DNA of 21,280 nt from Symbiodinium natans. Its lineage: Eukaryota > Sar > Dinophyceae > Suessiales > Symbiodiniaceae. Every line of letters starts with the position of its first letter. The stretch's first letter is position 1. This document shows positions 1 through 8,409 of the stretch, one piece after another. The notes under the pieces are model-generated. The model did no database searches. It was not told the DNA's origin and saw only the letters and a list, made by a program, of their open reading frames with translations. The stretch is taken from positions 1 to 21,280 of the forward strand of contig CAJNDS010001365.1 of NCBI GenBank assembly GCA_905221605.1, written 5' to 3'. The position numbers and the translations under genes are program-made.

Positions 1-465
1 CTATAAAGGTTGGCTCCTAAACTATAGAAGCGGTTATAGTTTAGGACCATCCGTGGGGGGTCCCCCAGGATTGGCCTGGACCGAGCTTCAAAATGCGATT
101 TTTTAGTACAGAAATCGATGCCGGAAATGCTGCCTCCAATTTCTGGATTTGGCCCTAAACTATAGAGCCCCAAACTCTAGAGCCTAAACTATAAACGTTT
201 ATAGTTTCGGCGCTAAACTATAAAGCTTGACCCCCAAACTATAAACGTTTATGGTTTAGCCGCTAAACTATAAAGGTTGGCTCCTAAACTATAGAAGCGT
301 TTATAGTTTAGGACCATCCGTGGGGGGTCCCCCAGGATTGGCCTGGACCGAGCTTCAAAATGCGATTTTTTAGTACAGAAATCGATGCCGGAAATGCTGC
401 CTCCAATTTCTGGATTTTGCCCTAAACTATAGAGCCCCAAACTCTAGAGCCGAAACTATAAACGT
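1..465. repeat. 267-bp tandem repeat, about 1.7 copies
   Basis: The sequence from base 1 recurs almost unchanged from base 268, so the period is 267 bp. Each copy holds a stretch beginning GGACCATCCGTGGGG, which contains a small palindrome with TGGGGG/CCCCCA arms, and a set of CTAAACTATA-type palindromic motifs. The second copy decays into the shorter-unit satellite near 465. No coding potential is credible; open frames across it come from the repeat. Confidence 0.9.
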
Positions 466-680
466 CTTTTGTTTCGGCGCTAAACTATAAAGCCTGACGC
501 CTAAACTATAGACGTTTACAGTTTAGCCGCTAAACTATAAAGCCTAAACTATAAAGCCCTAAACTATAGACGCTAAACTATAAACGTCTATAGTTTAGAG
601 CCAAAACTATAGAGCCTAAACTATAAACGTTTATAGTTTAGACGCAAAACTATAGAAATCTTTATAGTTTAACCGTGATT
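466..680. repeat. Palindromic AT-rich satellite, left block
   Basis: Motifs of the types TTTATAGTTTAG and CTAAACTATAAA alternate every 15-30 bp, so the DNA is a chain of short inverted repeats around GC-rich spacers such as GGCGC. The same motif family makes up the right end of the window (20835-21280), in the same orientation judged by the spacer GGCTCCTAAACTATA. The heptamer-like TTTAG core resembles a degenerate telomere motif, but this is only a resemblance. Confidence 0.85.
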
Positions 681-840
681 TCGGGCAGGTTTTGGGGTAT
701 ATTTATAATATATTGTCAGTACTGACACCGCTCCACTGCCTAGCGGTGGCACGGCACGCTCTCTGGTAAGACAGTTGAACTGCTGTATAGGCATATTGTA
801 TGTGCGATGCCCATGCAGCCACTTGCTTTGGGCGGCTCGG
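681..840. other. Short unique spacer, no gene seen
   Basis: Non-repetitive sequence between the palindromic satellite and the hairpin next to the telomere-type array. Short open frames exist on both strands but none has a recognisable domain. Confidence 0.5.
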
Positions 841-872
841 CTGGTGGGAAAGGAGCGAAGCTCCCCCACCAG
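841..872. other. Bulged triloop hairpin H1
   Basis: Outer arms CTGGTGGG (841-848) and CCCACCAG (865-872) pair perfectly. Three unpaired A (849-851) lie on the 5' side. Inner arms GGAGC (852-856) and GCTCC (860-864) enclose the loop GAA. It shares the plan of H2-H6 but has different stem bases and a 5-bp inner stem. It ends 11 bases before the TTTAGGG array. Confidence 0.85.
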
Positions 873-883
873 CCACGCCTGAG

Positions 884-1014
884 TTTAGGGTTTAGGGTTT
901 AGGGTTTAGGGTTTAGGGTTTAGGGTTTAGGGTTTAGGGTTTAGGGTTTAGGGTTTAGGGTTTAGGGTTTAGGGTTTAGGGTTTAGGGTTTAGGGTTTAG
1001 GGTTTAGGGTTTAG
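884..1014 (+). repeat. Interstitial telomere-type array (TTTAGGG)18
   Basis: Eighteen perfect TTTAGGG copies (884-1009) followed by TTTAG. TTTAGGG is the Arabidopsis-type telomere repeat and is also known in dinoflagellates. The array is internal: satellite lies on its left and unique sequence on its right. The absence of any variant unit suggests recent addition or insertion, for example by telomerase at a healed break. That is inference. Confidence 0.97.
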
Positions 1015-1350
1015 CGCCGAAGCTGGAGAAGGATATGACATGGCCGGACGGGCGAACAAACTTGAAATTTGTTTCGGTTCCGGAGCACGCTCAAGGCCAC
1101 CGAGAATGGGGCCTTGCTTCGGCCACATCATTTCACGCGTTTCCCTCCCGCGCCGTCAAGTGCGGCTCCCACCCTTAGCCAGCTCCGCCTTTTAGGGTTT
1201 AGTTTCCTAAACTCATGTTTAGGAAACTCTCTTGTTTTTTTCTCACCGCCCTTCTTGTATGCGTTCTTGTCGGGGTGTATTACACCCTAGTCAAAGTTGC
1301 TTGTTTGTTCCACCACGATCTTAGTCCTCTTGCAGCCTGCTAGTCCTGCG
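1015..1350. other. Non-coding stretch right of the telomeric array
   Basis: No gene recognised. It contains one extra TTTAGGG (around 1193-1199) directly before a strong hairpin listed separately. The 73-aa frame at 1069-1290 has no domain or start context to support it. Confidence 0.5.
1201..1228. other. Perfect 12-bp hairpin with TCAT loop
   Basis: AGTTTCCTAAAC (1201-1212) and GTTTAGGAAACT (1217-1228) are exact reverse complements separated by TCAT. The arms contain TTTAG/CTAAA, like the neighbouring telomere-type repeat and the terminal satellites. Confidence 0.85.
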
Positions 1351-1354
1351 GGCA

Positions 1355-1432
1355 AGGGCGGGGGGCGAGGGGGCGGGGGAGGCGCGGGGGAGGGGCGAGG
1401 GGGGGGGAGAGGGGCGGGAGGGGGGACAGAGG
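1355..1432 (+). repeat. G-rich tract, quadruplex-prone
   Basis: Nearly pure purine with many runs of three to nine G, broken by C or A. It has far more than four G-runs within short distance, so the + strand could form G-quadruplexes. Glycine-rich open frames here (for example 1297-1584) are artefacts of the base composition. Confidence 0.8.
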
Positions 1433-1440
1433 TTTTAGTA

Positions 1441-1968
1441 CATACGTCCTGGTTGCTGTCCATGGTGCAAATGCCTCAGGTATATGTTGCCCATAAAGCG
1501 ATTTCGTGCGAAGGGCGATTTTCAGTCGAACCAATCGAACCGGAAAGGAAGGAAGAAGGAAAAAAAACAAAAGGGATGGCTTAGCTTGACGGAAAGGGCG
1601 GAGCGAAGAGAGGGTGGGAGCCGCCCACGAGCGGCGCGGGAGGGCATCATCTCGGAGCGGTCACGCGGCCCCGATCACCCGGGCCACCCTGCAATTGCCC
1701 GAACGGCCGACTTCTCAAATTCGAGAGATGTGCGCAAGCGCCGCGCGCTCGCCCCGCGAGGTGTTTGTTCGTATTTATTTTAAAAAGACTAGTCCAAGCT
1801 AAGCTACTTACAGTACGCAGGGTGAAACATTCGCATCTGCGACTAGACCATTGAGGCTGTAGTCCTTGACGTGCTGAGAACGCTAGCGGACCGTGAATTG
1901 AGCAGTACTATAGGCCATCTTGCATGTTTGGGGCAGCGTCGTCCAAAGTGCTGCATTGTAGTTACAAG
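1441..1968. other. No gene recognised
   Basis: Unique-looking DNA. Short overlapping frames (1484-1783, 1614-1802) are rich in Arg/Ser/Pro with no recognisable family. I see no RNA gene. Confidence 0.4.
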
Positions 1969-1969
1969 C

Positions 1970-2007
1970 CGGGGGGGGGGAGGGGGGGCGGGGGGGGGCG
2001 GGGCGGC
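1970..2007 (+). repeat. G-run cluster
   Basis: Runs of 10, 7, 9 and 4 G separated by single A or C bases. It is quadruplex-prone and slippage-prone, so its exact length in an assembly should be treated with caution. Confidence 0.8.
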
Positions 2008-2692
2008 CAATAAATAGCCTCTCAGGGCATGGCATTGACGAGTTTAAATTCTGACTCGTTCCGGGCAGGCACAGGGCGTGCAGGTTTGATTTGATTCTTA
2101 AGGCATTACTGATAAGACAAAACGGCTTAATTCGAACTATTGGTCTTTGCAATCGCCGTGTGCGCCCTCATCGTTTCTGGACCCTGGGCCGGAAAGTGGT
2201 CGAGAGATATTGTCCATGCGTTTACCGATCAAAAATCTACAAGCATCCACACGTTGCCGCTAGCTTGCAGGCCAGCATCAGCCAAGCGACCTTGACCCGA
2301 CGTAACACAGTTATGCCATAGAAGTTGCCAACCGGTCAGTCCAACTAGTACCCTCGTGTTTTGCTTGGCACATGGAAACGACTTCCGCAGTGCAGGAGGA
2401 GTAGCCTCTAAGCCGAAGCTCGACCGCTAGACCTGAAATGCATTTGATATGACATTGCGTCGGACAGAGCTATCGGCCCAAGACACGATTCCCTCTGCGC
2501 CCCTCAAGATGCTCGGCACTGAATTTCGACGACCGTGCCCGTGTCATTCTGATCAGACGAAACTATAGGCCGCCGCAGGATCGAACCGGAGGGCCTCGCA
2601 GGCGGCAAGTGGGTGCGCCTTGTCGATAACCATAGTGCATCTGTACAGGCGCGGCCCACATGACCGTCCGGGAGCACGTGCTCGGCGCCAGG

Positions 2693-2693
<1 letters not shown>
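2008..2693. other. No gene recognised
   Basis: Mixed-composition sequence with only short frames on both strands and no domain signature. I see no RNA gene or internal repeat. Confidence 0.45.
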
Positions 2694-2763
<70 letters not shown>

Positions 2764-2807
2764 TGTGTGCGTGTGTGTGCGTGTGTGTGATTGTGCGTGT
2801 GTGCGTT
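2694..2807 (+). repeat. (TG)33 microsatellite with degenerate TG/CG tail
   Basis: Pure TG dinucleotides from 2694 to 2759, then GCGTGTGTGC-type variants to about 2807. Alternating purine-pyrimidine DNA of this kind is prone to Z-DNA formation and length change. Long Cys/Val or His/Thr frames across it are artefacts. Confidence 0.95.
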
Positions 2808-2872
2808 CAGTAGCGCCGGAGGCCCGCCAAGCGGAGCAGGTTCGAAGGGTAGCCGAAGCTTTTGCATTACGT

Positions 2873-3090
2873 GCTGCAGCTGACATGTATCACTCCATAG
2901 GAATGGTTATGTCTGGCAGGCTGCCACCGAGATGTTCGAGATGTTTCCAGACACGGACGAAGAGGTTTGGAGTTGGTCTGTCCAGGCGACCTCGCATTCG
3001 CTGGGCGTGGGCTCAGGTTGGCCTGCCATCCGGTCATCGGCGAGTGGCAGTCGAGGCGGGGGTTCTACTGCATTCGGCCTGCGAAGGCAA
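2873..3090 (+). repeat. Composite array, module A copy 1
   Basis: Starts near GCTGCAGCTGACATGTATCA and includes a core reading CAGACACGGACGAAGAGG (2949-2966). Near-identical copies lie at about 4297-4515 and 5445-5665, and a shorter one at 5812-5913. Differences between copies are scattered substitutions. One frame gives a PDTDEE peptide in every copy, but other frames are equally conserved, so protein coding is not shown. Confidence 0.85.
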
Positions 3091-3214
3091 AGAGAGGATT
3101 GTTCTAGTCAGATGTGGTTGTCAGTTTTAGCAGGTTGAAACAGTTTACAGGGACAACTGCAACAGGTTGCTGCAGCATAGCCTGGCATTCAACACATGTG
3201 GTGAAACGTTCTAA
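3091..3214 (+). repeat. Composite array, module B copy 1
   Basis: Runs from about GAGAGGATTGTTCTAGTCAG to the end of GGTGAAACGTTCTAAG. Later copies are at about 4153-4295, 4515-4650, 5305-5440 and 5665-5811. Module B occurs on both sides of the minisatellite blocks and of module A. Some B copies carry an extra TTCTGTAGG(C/T)AGTTAATTTGG stretch missing from this one. Confidence 0.8.
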
Positions 3215-4152
3215 GTTATGAGCCTGGGCGGTGCTATAAGCAAATGCAAGGGGCAGGGGCGGTGCTATAAGCAAATGGAAGGGGTGGGCGGCGCTATAAG
3301 CAAATGGAAGGAGCCGGGGCGGTGCTATAAGCAAATGGAAGGGGCCCGGGCGGTGCTATAAGCAAATGGAAGGAATGGGCAGCGCTATAAGCAAATGGAA
3401 GGGGCCTGGGCGGTGCTATGAGCAAATGGAAGGGGCCCGGGCGGTGCTATAAGCAAACGGAAGGGGCCTGGGCGGTGCTATAAGCAAATGGAAGGGAAGG
3501 GGCCGGGGCGGTGCTATAAGCAAATGGAAGGGGCCGGGGCGGTGCTATAAGCAAATGGAAGGGGCCCGGGCGGTGCTATAAGCAAATGGAAGGGGCAGGG
3601 TCGGTGCTATAAGCAAATGGAAGAGAAGGGGCCGGGGCGGTGCTATAAGCAAATGGAAGGGGCCTGGGCGGTGCTATAAGCAAATGGAAGGGGCCTGGGC
3701 GGTGCTACAAGCAAATGGAAGGGGCCGGGGCGGTGCTATAAGCAAATGGAAGGGGCCTGGGCGGTGCCATAAGCAAATGGAAGGGGCCGGGGCGGTGCTA
3801 TAAGCAAATGGAAGGGGCCTGGGCGGTGCTTTCAGCAAATGGAAGGGGCCGGGGCGGTGCTATATGCAAATGGAAGGGGCCGGGGCGGTGCTATAAGCAA
3901 ATGGAAGGGGCCCGGGCGGTGCTATAAGCAAATGGAAGGGGCCTGGGCGGTGCTATAAGCAAATGGAAGGGGCCGGGGCGGCGCTATAAGGCCGGGGCGG
4001 TGCTATAAGCAAATGGAAGGGGCCTGGGCGGTGCTATAAGCAAATGGAAGGGGCAGGGGCGGTGCTATAAGCAAATGGAAGGGGCCGGGGCGGTGCTATA
4101 AGCAAATGGAAGGGGCCGGGGCGGTGCTATAAGCAAATGGTAGGGGCCTGGG
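3215..4152 (+). repeat. ~31-bp minisatellite, first block (~30 copies)
   Basis: Unit is approximately GGGCGGTGCTATAAGC then AAATGGAAGGGGCC. Variants include TTTCAGC for TATAAGC, ATATGC for ATAAGC, and GGGG, CTGG or CCGG spacers. One shortened unit lies near 3980-3999. Every unit carries GGGG/GGGC runs on the + strand. There is no gene; open frames within it are repeat-derived. Confidence 0.95.
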
Positions 4153-4650
4153 CGAGAGGACTATTCTAGTCAGATGTGGTCAGTTCTGTAGGTAGTTAAT
4201 TTGGCAAATTGAAACAGTTTACAGGGACAACTGCAACAGGTTGCTGCAGCATAGCCTGGCATTCAACACATGTGGTGAAACGTTCTAGGTTATGAGACTG
4301 CTGCAGCTGACATGTATCACTCCATAGGAATGGTCATGTCTGGCAGGCTGCCAGCGAGATGTTCGAGATGTTTCCAGACACGGACGAAGAGGTTTGGAGT
4401 TGGTCTGTCCAGGCGACCTCGCATTCTCTGGGCGTGGGCTCAGGTTGGCCTGCCATCCGGTCATCGGCGAGTGGCAGTCGAGGCAGGGGCTCTACTGCAT
4501 ACGGCCTGCGAAGGCACGGAGAGGACTAACAGTTCTAGTCAGATGTGGTGGTTAGTTTCAGCAGATCGAAACAGTTTAAAGGGACAACTGCAACAGGTTA
4601 CTGCAGCATAGCCTGGCATTCAACACATGTGGTGAAACGTTCTAAGTTAT
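4153..4650 (+). repeat. Composite array, B-A-B segment
   Basis: Module B (about 4153-4295), module A (about 4297-4515) and module B again (about 4515-4650) follow one another. Module A here differs from copy 1 by a few substitutions and a small insertion (ACTAACAG for ATTG) near 4525. Confidence 0.85.
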
Positions 4651-5304
4651 GAGCCTGGGCGGTGCTATTGCTATAAGCAAATGGAAGGGGTGGGCGGCGC
4701 TATGAGCAAATGGAAGAGGCAGGGGTGGTGCTTTCAGCAAATGGAAGCGGTGCTATAAGCAAGTGGAAGGAATGGGCGGCGCTATAAGCAAATGGAAGGG
4801 GCCTGGGCGGTGCTATAAGCAAATGGAAGGGGCCCGGGCGGTGCTATAAGCAAATGGAAGGGGCCGGGGCGGTGCTTTCAGCAAAGGGAGGGGGCCTGGG
4901 CGGTGCTATAAGCAAATGGAAGGGCCTGGGTGGTGCTTTCAGCAAATGGAAGGGGCCTGGGCGGTGCTTTAAGCAAATGGAAGGGGCCTGGGCGGTGCTA
5001 TAAGCAAATGGAAGGGGCCCGGGCGGTGCTGTAAGCAAATGGAAGGGGCCTGGGCGGTGCTATAAGCAAATGGAAGGGGCCTGGGCGGTACTATAAGCAA
5101 ATGGAAGGGGCCTGGGCGGTGCTTTCAGCAAATGGAAGGGCCGGAGCGGTGCTATAAGCAAATGGAAGGGGCCGGGGCGGTGCTATAAGCAAATGGAAGG
5201 GGCCTGGGCGGTGCTTTCAGCAAATGGAAGGGGCCGGGGCGGTGCTATATGCAAATGGAAGGGGCCGGGGCGGTGCTATAAGCAAATGGAAGGGGCCTGG
5301 GCGA
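4651..5304 (+). repeat. ~31-bp minisatellite, second block (~21 copies)
   Basis: Same unit as 3215-4152, with more TTTCAGC variants and some shortened units at the left edge (4663-4760). Like the first block it ends in GGCCTGGGCGAGAGGA and passes straight into module B, so both blocks share one right-hand junction. Confidence 0.95.
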
Positions 5305-5913
5305 GAGGATTATTCTAGTCAGATGTGGTGGTCAGTTCTGTAGGCAGTTAATTTGGTAGATTGAAACAGTTTACAGGGACAACTGCAACAGGTTGCTGCA
5401 GCATAGCCTAGCATTCAACACATGTGGTGAAACGTTCTATGAGACTGCTGCAGCTGACACGTATCACTCCATAGGAATGGTCATGTCTGGCAGGCTGCCA
5501 GCGAGATGTTCGAGATGTTTCCAGACACGGACGAAGAGGTTTGGAGTTGGTCTGTCCAGGCGACCTCGCATTCTCTGGGCGTGGGCTCAGGTTGGCCTGC
5601 CATCCGGTCATCGGCGAGCGGCAGTCGAGGCAGGGGTTCTACTGCATACGGCCTGCGCAGACAAAGAGAGGACTGTTCCAGTCAGATGTGGTGGTCAATT
5701 CTGTAGGCAGTCAATTTGGCAGAGTGAAACAGTTTACAGGGACAACTGCAACAGGTTGCTGTGGCATAGCCTGGCATTCAACACATGTGGTGAAACGTTC
5801 TAGGTTATGCTGCAGCTGACACGTATCACTCCATAGGAATGGCCATGTCTGGCAGGCTGCCACCAAGATGTTCGAAATGTTTCCAAACACGGACGAAGAG
5901 GCTTGGAGTTCAG
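5305..5913 (+). repeat. Composite array, B-A-B-A' end
   Basis: Module B (5305-5440), module A (5445-5665), module B (5665-5811) and a partial module A (5812-5913). The last copy departs from the others after about 5913, where GCTTGGAGTTCAGACTCC replaces GTTTGGAGTTGGTCTG. This marks the right edge of the array. Confidence 0.8.
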
Positions 5914-6926
5914 ACTCCGCGAAGTCGCCGAGCGGTTCCGAGAACGACATGAAAAAGCTGTGCAAAGAAAAAATAGCGGAAAGCCAACGCGAAGGCGGCG
6001 GCCGGTTCTGCAGCCGTGGGGTCGACGGCCGATGCGTCCCAGACACAGGGAGCAGCAAGACCGGAGTCGCAGCAGCAGCCAGGCCGCCGATGCCGTAGTG
6101 AGTCATAGGGTTTCAGAATGCGCCACGCAGGTAGCGAAGAATCAGAGCCAAAGCCTAGCACCCCGGAGGCAAACGACAGAGGCCGCTACATGTGGGTGCG
6201 TCGGAGTGTGCTGACGATGCAATGCCTGAATGCTCCAGGATCTGAATCTCCGTGTGCAACCGAACGCCATCCGGCGGAGGACTGCTCTGAGGGCCCGTCC
6301 ACCGAAGGAGGGCAAGTCATCCGGCGGACGACGCCGACAACATGTGAGACCGTGCTTGTCCATCGCCGTGCATGATCTGGTGTTACCCACAATTTCCACG
6401 AAAGCATTATGATCCTGTAGTCGGGAAATGGAGCATAACCGATTGCGGCACGCGGTGCGGACCCAGTCCCCGCAAGTGCCGGCGCGCAGCAGAGTTGAAC
6501 ATGTCATGTCGAGACGAAATGCGGCAGACGGCTTTTTCATTGCATCTGTGCATGCTGGCATAGGTGTCGACTGACAGTTCGCTCCCCTCGCAGCATTGAG
6601 ACCTCGTGACTTAGGGACTGGATTGTCAAGCTATCGACCCATCACCATGGGCGTGCTCTGTCTGCGATTGCTGGCAATTGTCTCACTCGGCTCTATCACG
6701 CCGCCGCCTCAGCGTGCCGTGTGCGAGAAGGTCAAACTCCGACCGTGCTTCACAGGTGGGGTGGCAGGTCGAACGAGCGACCTCGGCTGAACAACGCGCC
6801 GGCGCCTCAGTCAGGGACCGCATCCGCCCGTGGTTTTTGCTTGGGTGATCAGGTCACAGGGAGGGAAGCGCAAATCGGCTCTATGCGCCAACCCACGTTG
6901 GGGACGGAGCTCGGGGTCTACATCCA
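5914..6926. other. No gene recognised after the composite array
   Basis: Several medium frames overlap here: 5868-6098 and 5903-6214 on +, and 6142-6561 on -. The 5903 frame is Arg/Ser-rich towards its end, but no domain is visible and none is clearly favoured. A pyrimidine-rich stretch ending CGCAG near 6593 could be a 3' splice site. Coding exons cannot be excluded. Confidence 0.35.
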
Positions 6927-7234
6927 CCGTAACAAAACGACGCATATTTTTGTAATGCATAGGCTGGATGGACACGGAATCGTCCAATATAAAACGGTGT
7001 TTTTTGTAGACACAGGCTGGATGAACACGGAATTGTCCGTAACAAAACGGCGTTTTTTTCTGAACATCGACACGACAGAGACGAAATTGTCCGTAACAAA
7101 ATGGCGCTGTTTTTGTAGACATAGGCTGGATGGACACGGAATTGTCCGTAACAAAATGGCGTGTTTTTTTCTGAACATCGACTTGATGGAGACGGAATTG
7201 TCCGTAACAAAATGGCGCTTTTTTTGTAGACATA
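6927..7234 (+). repeat. ~55-bp tandem repeat, six units of two types
   Basis: The marker AACAAAA(C/T)GG recurs at 6931, about 6987, 7041, 7095, 7150 and 7206, giving a 54-56 bp period. Units 1, 2, 4 and 6 continue TTTTTGTAGACATAGGCTGG. Units 3 and 5 continue TTTTTTCTGAACATCGAC. The better-kept units carry the palindrome ACGGAATTGTCCGT (arms ACGGA/TCCGT). Frames stay open across it on both strands because the period often keeps phase, so the 161-aa minus-strand frame is not taken as a gene. Confidence 0.92.
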
Positions 7235-7530
7235 GGCTCGTGGGAGAGTGGGGGAGTGGGGGAGTGGGGGATGCCTGAAGCTCTCAAAGAACTCAAGAGA
7301 CTCAGAGCATTAGGGCCAGAGACTCGGGGTGGGAGCCAAAAAGAGCCACGGTCGCCCGGGAACTTTCAAACACAGGAGCCAAACATGAGGCGCTGATTGT
7401 ATACCATAGATAATCATCCCTAAACCAAAGAGAACTCGGCGGCAACACATCATCCCAAACCACGGAGAACCTCCCTAAACCGTAGAGAGAGTTTGGCTCC
7501 GCGGGGAGTACTCCACGATTCGGGAACCAG
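7235..7530. other. Spacer with simple and degenerate repeats
   Basis: Contains (GAGTGGGG)n near 7245-7270 and degenerate units of the type CTAAACC-x-x-x-GAGA near 7421-7490. No gene is recognised. Two spliced-leader-like strings occur here and are discussed as a finding. Confidence 0.5.
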
Positions 7531-7588
7531 AGCGAGCCAGTCATGTCACTGCCCCAGCCTCTATCCCAGAGGTGGGCATCATACACGC
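7531..7588. repeat. 58-bp dispersed repeat, copy 1
   Basis: Runs from AGCGAGCCAGTCATG to ATACACG and matches 9520-9577 at all but one base (T/C). It contains the small hairpin CCTCTATCCCAGAGG. The two copies are direct repeats about 2 kb apart and bracket the small two-exon gene and the OTU gene. Confidence 0.92.
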
Positions 7589-8060
7589 CATGGAGAGATC
7601 TCACGCTGCGGATCAAGACGGGAGCCACGATGAAGGTGACTGCAGTTCTAAGAGGTCCTGAGAGCATCGGAGCCTGTTTATCGAGCCCATGGCGCGGGCA
7701 TAGCCCCCAGGGCTCGATCATTCTTGTGCCGATGTTGCCGCTCGAGGCGCAGAGCCTGATCCAACGCCCAAAAAGACACTGCGCGAAACTCGTCCGCGCG
7801 CAGCGGTGCTACATGGACTCATGGGCGGCAGCCCTGACCAACCGCATCGTCGCAGGCCTCTGGCTGGCTCAAGCAAGCTAACCGGACTGACACAGTGAGT
7901 CGCACGCACACGACCGATCGGTCGCCCCCTGTCCGGCCTGAGACCATCACTTGTGTTTGCAGTCTGAGCTGAGTAGCATATGTGAGCATGCTGCTTGCCG
8001 AGGCAACGGTCAGGTGACAGACACTTAATCAAATCTGTGCGTCTGCAAAGGCCAGCTCTC
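7589..8060. other. Mostly unassigned stretch
   Basis: Holds hairpin H2 (listed separately). A 112-aa + frame spans 7543-7881 and begins inside the dispersed repeat, with no recognisable domain. I do not call it a gene. Confidence 0.4.
7681..7717. other. Bulged triloop hairpin H2
   Basis: Outer arms TCGAGCCC (7681-7688) and GGGCTCGA (7710-7717) pair perfectly. After one bulged A, TGG (7690-7692) pairs CCA (7707-7709). Unpaired CGC follows on the 5' side. Inner arms GGGC (7696-7699) and GCCC (7703-7706) enclose loop ATA. It has the same plan as H3-H6 with a longer outer stem. No convincing gene ends just upstream. Confidence 0.8.
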
Positions 8061-8144
8061 ATGTCAACGCCCGCCTACTTGGCGTGCCTCTTCTACATGA
8101 TGCATGGGTCGCCAGCTGAGCATGTATCTGTTGAGGTGACATAA
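8061..8144 (+). CDS. Possible short hydrophobic leader ORF (27 aa)
   Basis: A short frame starts with ATG at 8061 and is hydrophobic over about residues 4-14. It sits just upstream of the small two-exon gene, in the same relative place as the 50-aa hydrophobic frame (14629-14781) before the second copy. The only shared feature I can see is an Ala-Leu-Met context at the start and general hydrophobicity. It may be a 5' exon, a short upstream ORF or chance. Confidence 0.2.
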   Translation: MSTPAYLACLFYMMHGSPAEHVSVEVT

Positions 8145-8167
8145 CACGCGCGAAGAAGCTCGTGGGT

Positions 8168-8409
8168 ATGCCTCGCCTGAGGCTCACGCTTGCAACTTTG
8201 ACGGCTGAAGAGCAACGCAATCTGCTGCAGGCACTTTATTCTTCAAGATGCGAGTCTGGTCCAGCTGCACTGCGGAGGCTCTGGAGGAGATGGCGGCCTA
8301 CGAGGGCCACGTCGATGCGGCACTGGAGCGTAGAATCGCTGCACTGAGGTCAGGGCTTATGCAGAGATTCGCTGTTCAGAGACAGTTGCACGTCTGCGCA
8401 GCACAATGA
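8168..8409 (+). CDS. Small two-exon protein, copy 1 (64 aa)
   Basis: Exons 8168-8230 and 8278-8409, product of unknown function. Exon 1 encodes 21 residues ending LTAEEQRNLLQ. Exon 2 contains EGHVDAALERRIAAL and ends at TGA 8407-8409. The model rests on a paralogue at 14778-15028. Its exon 1 is also exactly 21 codons, starts at the same place and has 14 of 21 identical residues. Its exon 2 continues with a matching EGHTDARLAARIARL. Both copies need a GC-AG intron at the same codon boundary to keep this similarity, and unspliced reading gives unrelated tails. The protein is probably helical and amphipathic. The stop overlaps the first ATG of the OTU frame, probably by chance. Spliced-leader trans-splicing would set the mRNA 5' end, but no site is proved. 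Confidence 0.6.
8231..8277 (+). other. Predicted 47-bp GC-AG intron
   Basis: Begins GCACTTTATT after ...CTGCAG and ends ...CTGCGGAG before GCTCTGG. AGGC occurs at both junctions, so the exact cut can slide. GC donors and repeated AGG(C) at junctions are known features of dinoflagellate introns. Homology with the paralogue supports it. Confidence 0.6.

Noticed and set aside
1297-1584. Gly-rich 95-aa frame
   Set aside because: Produced by the G-rich tract; no supporting context.
2553-3130. Long His/Thr or Cys/Val repeat proteins
   Set aside because: They are translations of the (TG)n microsatellite.
3215-5304. CRISPR-like array
   Set aside because: Units are ~31 bp tandem copies with no unique spacers, so this is a minisatellite.
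6811-7296. 161-aa minus-strand open frame with repeated CYGQFR motifs
   Set aside because: It is the translation of the 55-bp tandem array; frames on both strands stay open because of the repeat period, and no start or domain supports a gene.
7302-7721. 139-aa minus-strand frame containing DAHLWDRGWGS
   Set aside because: The peptide comes from the 58-bp dispersed repeat, whose only difference between copies is non-synonymous; no other sign of a gene.
8406-8409. ATGA stop-start overlap as translational coupling (also at 14778-14781)
   Set aside because: Such coupling is a bacterial feature; in a dinoflagellate with trans-splicing the overlap is most likely chance.
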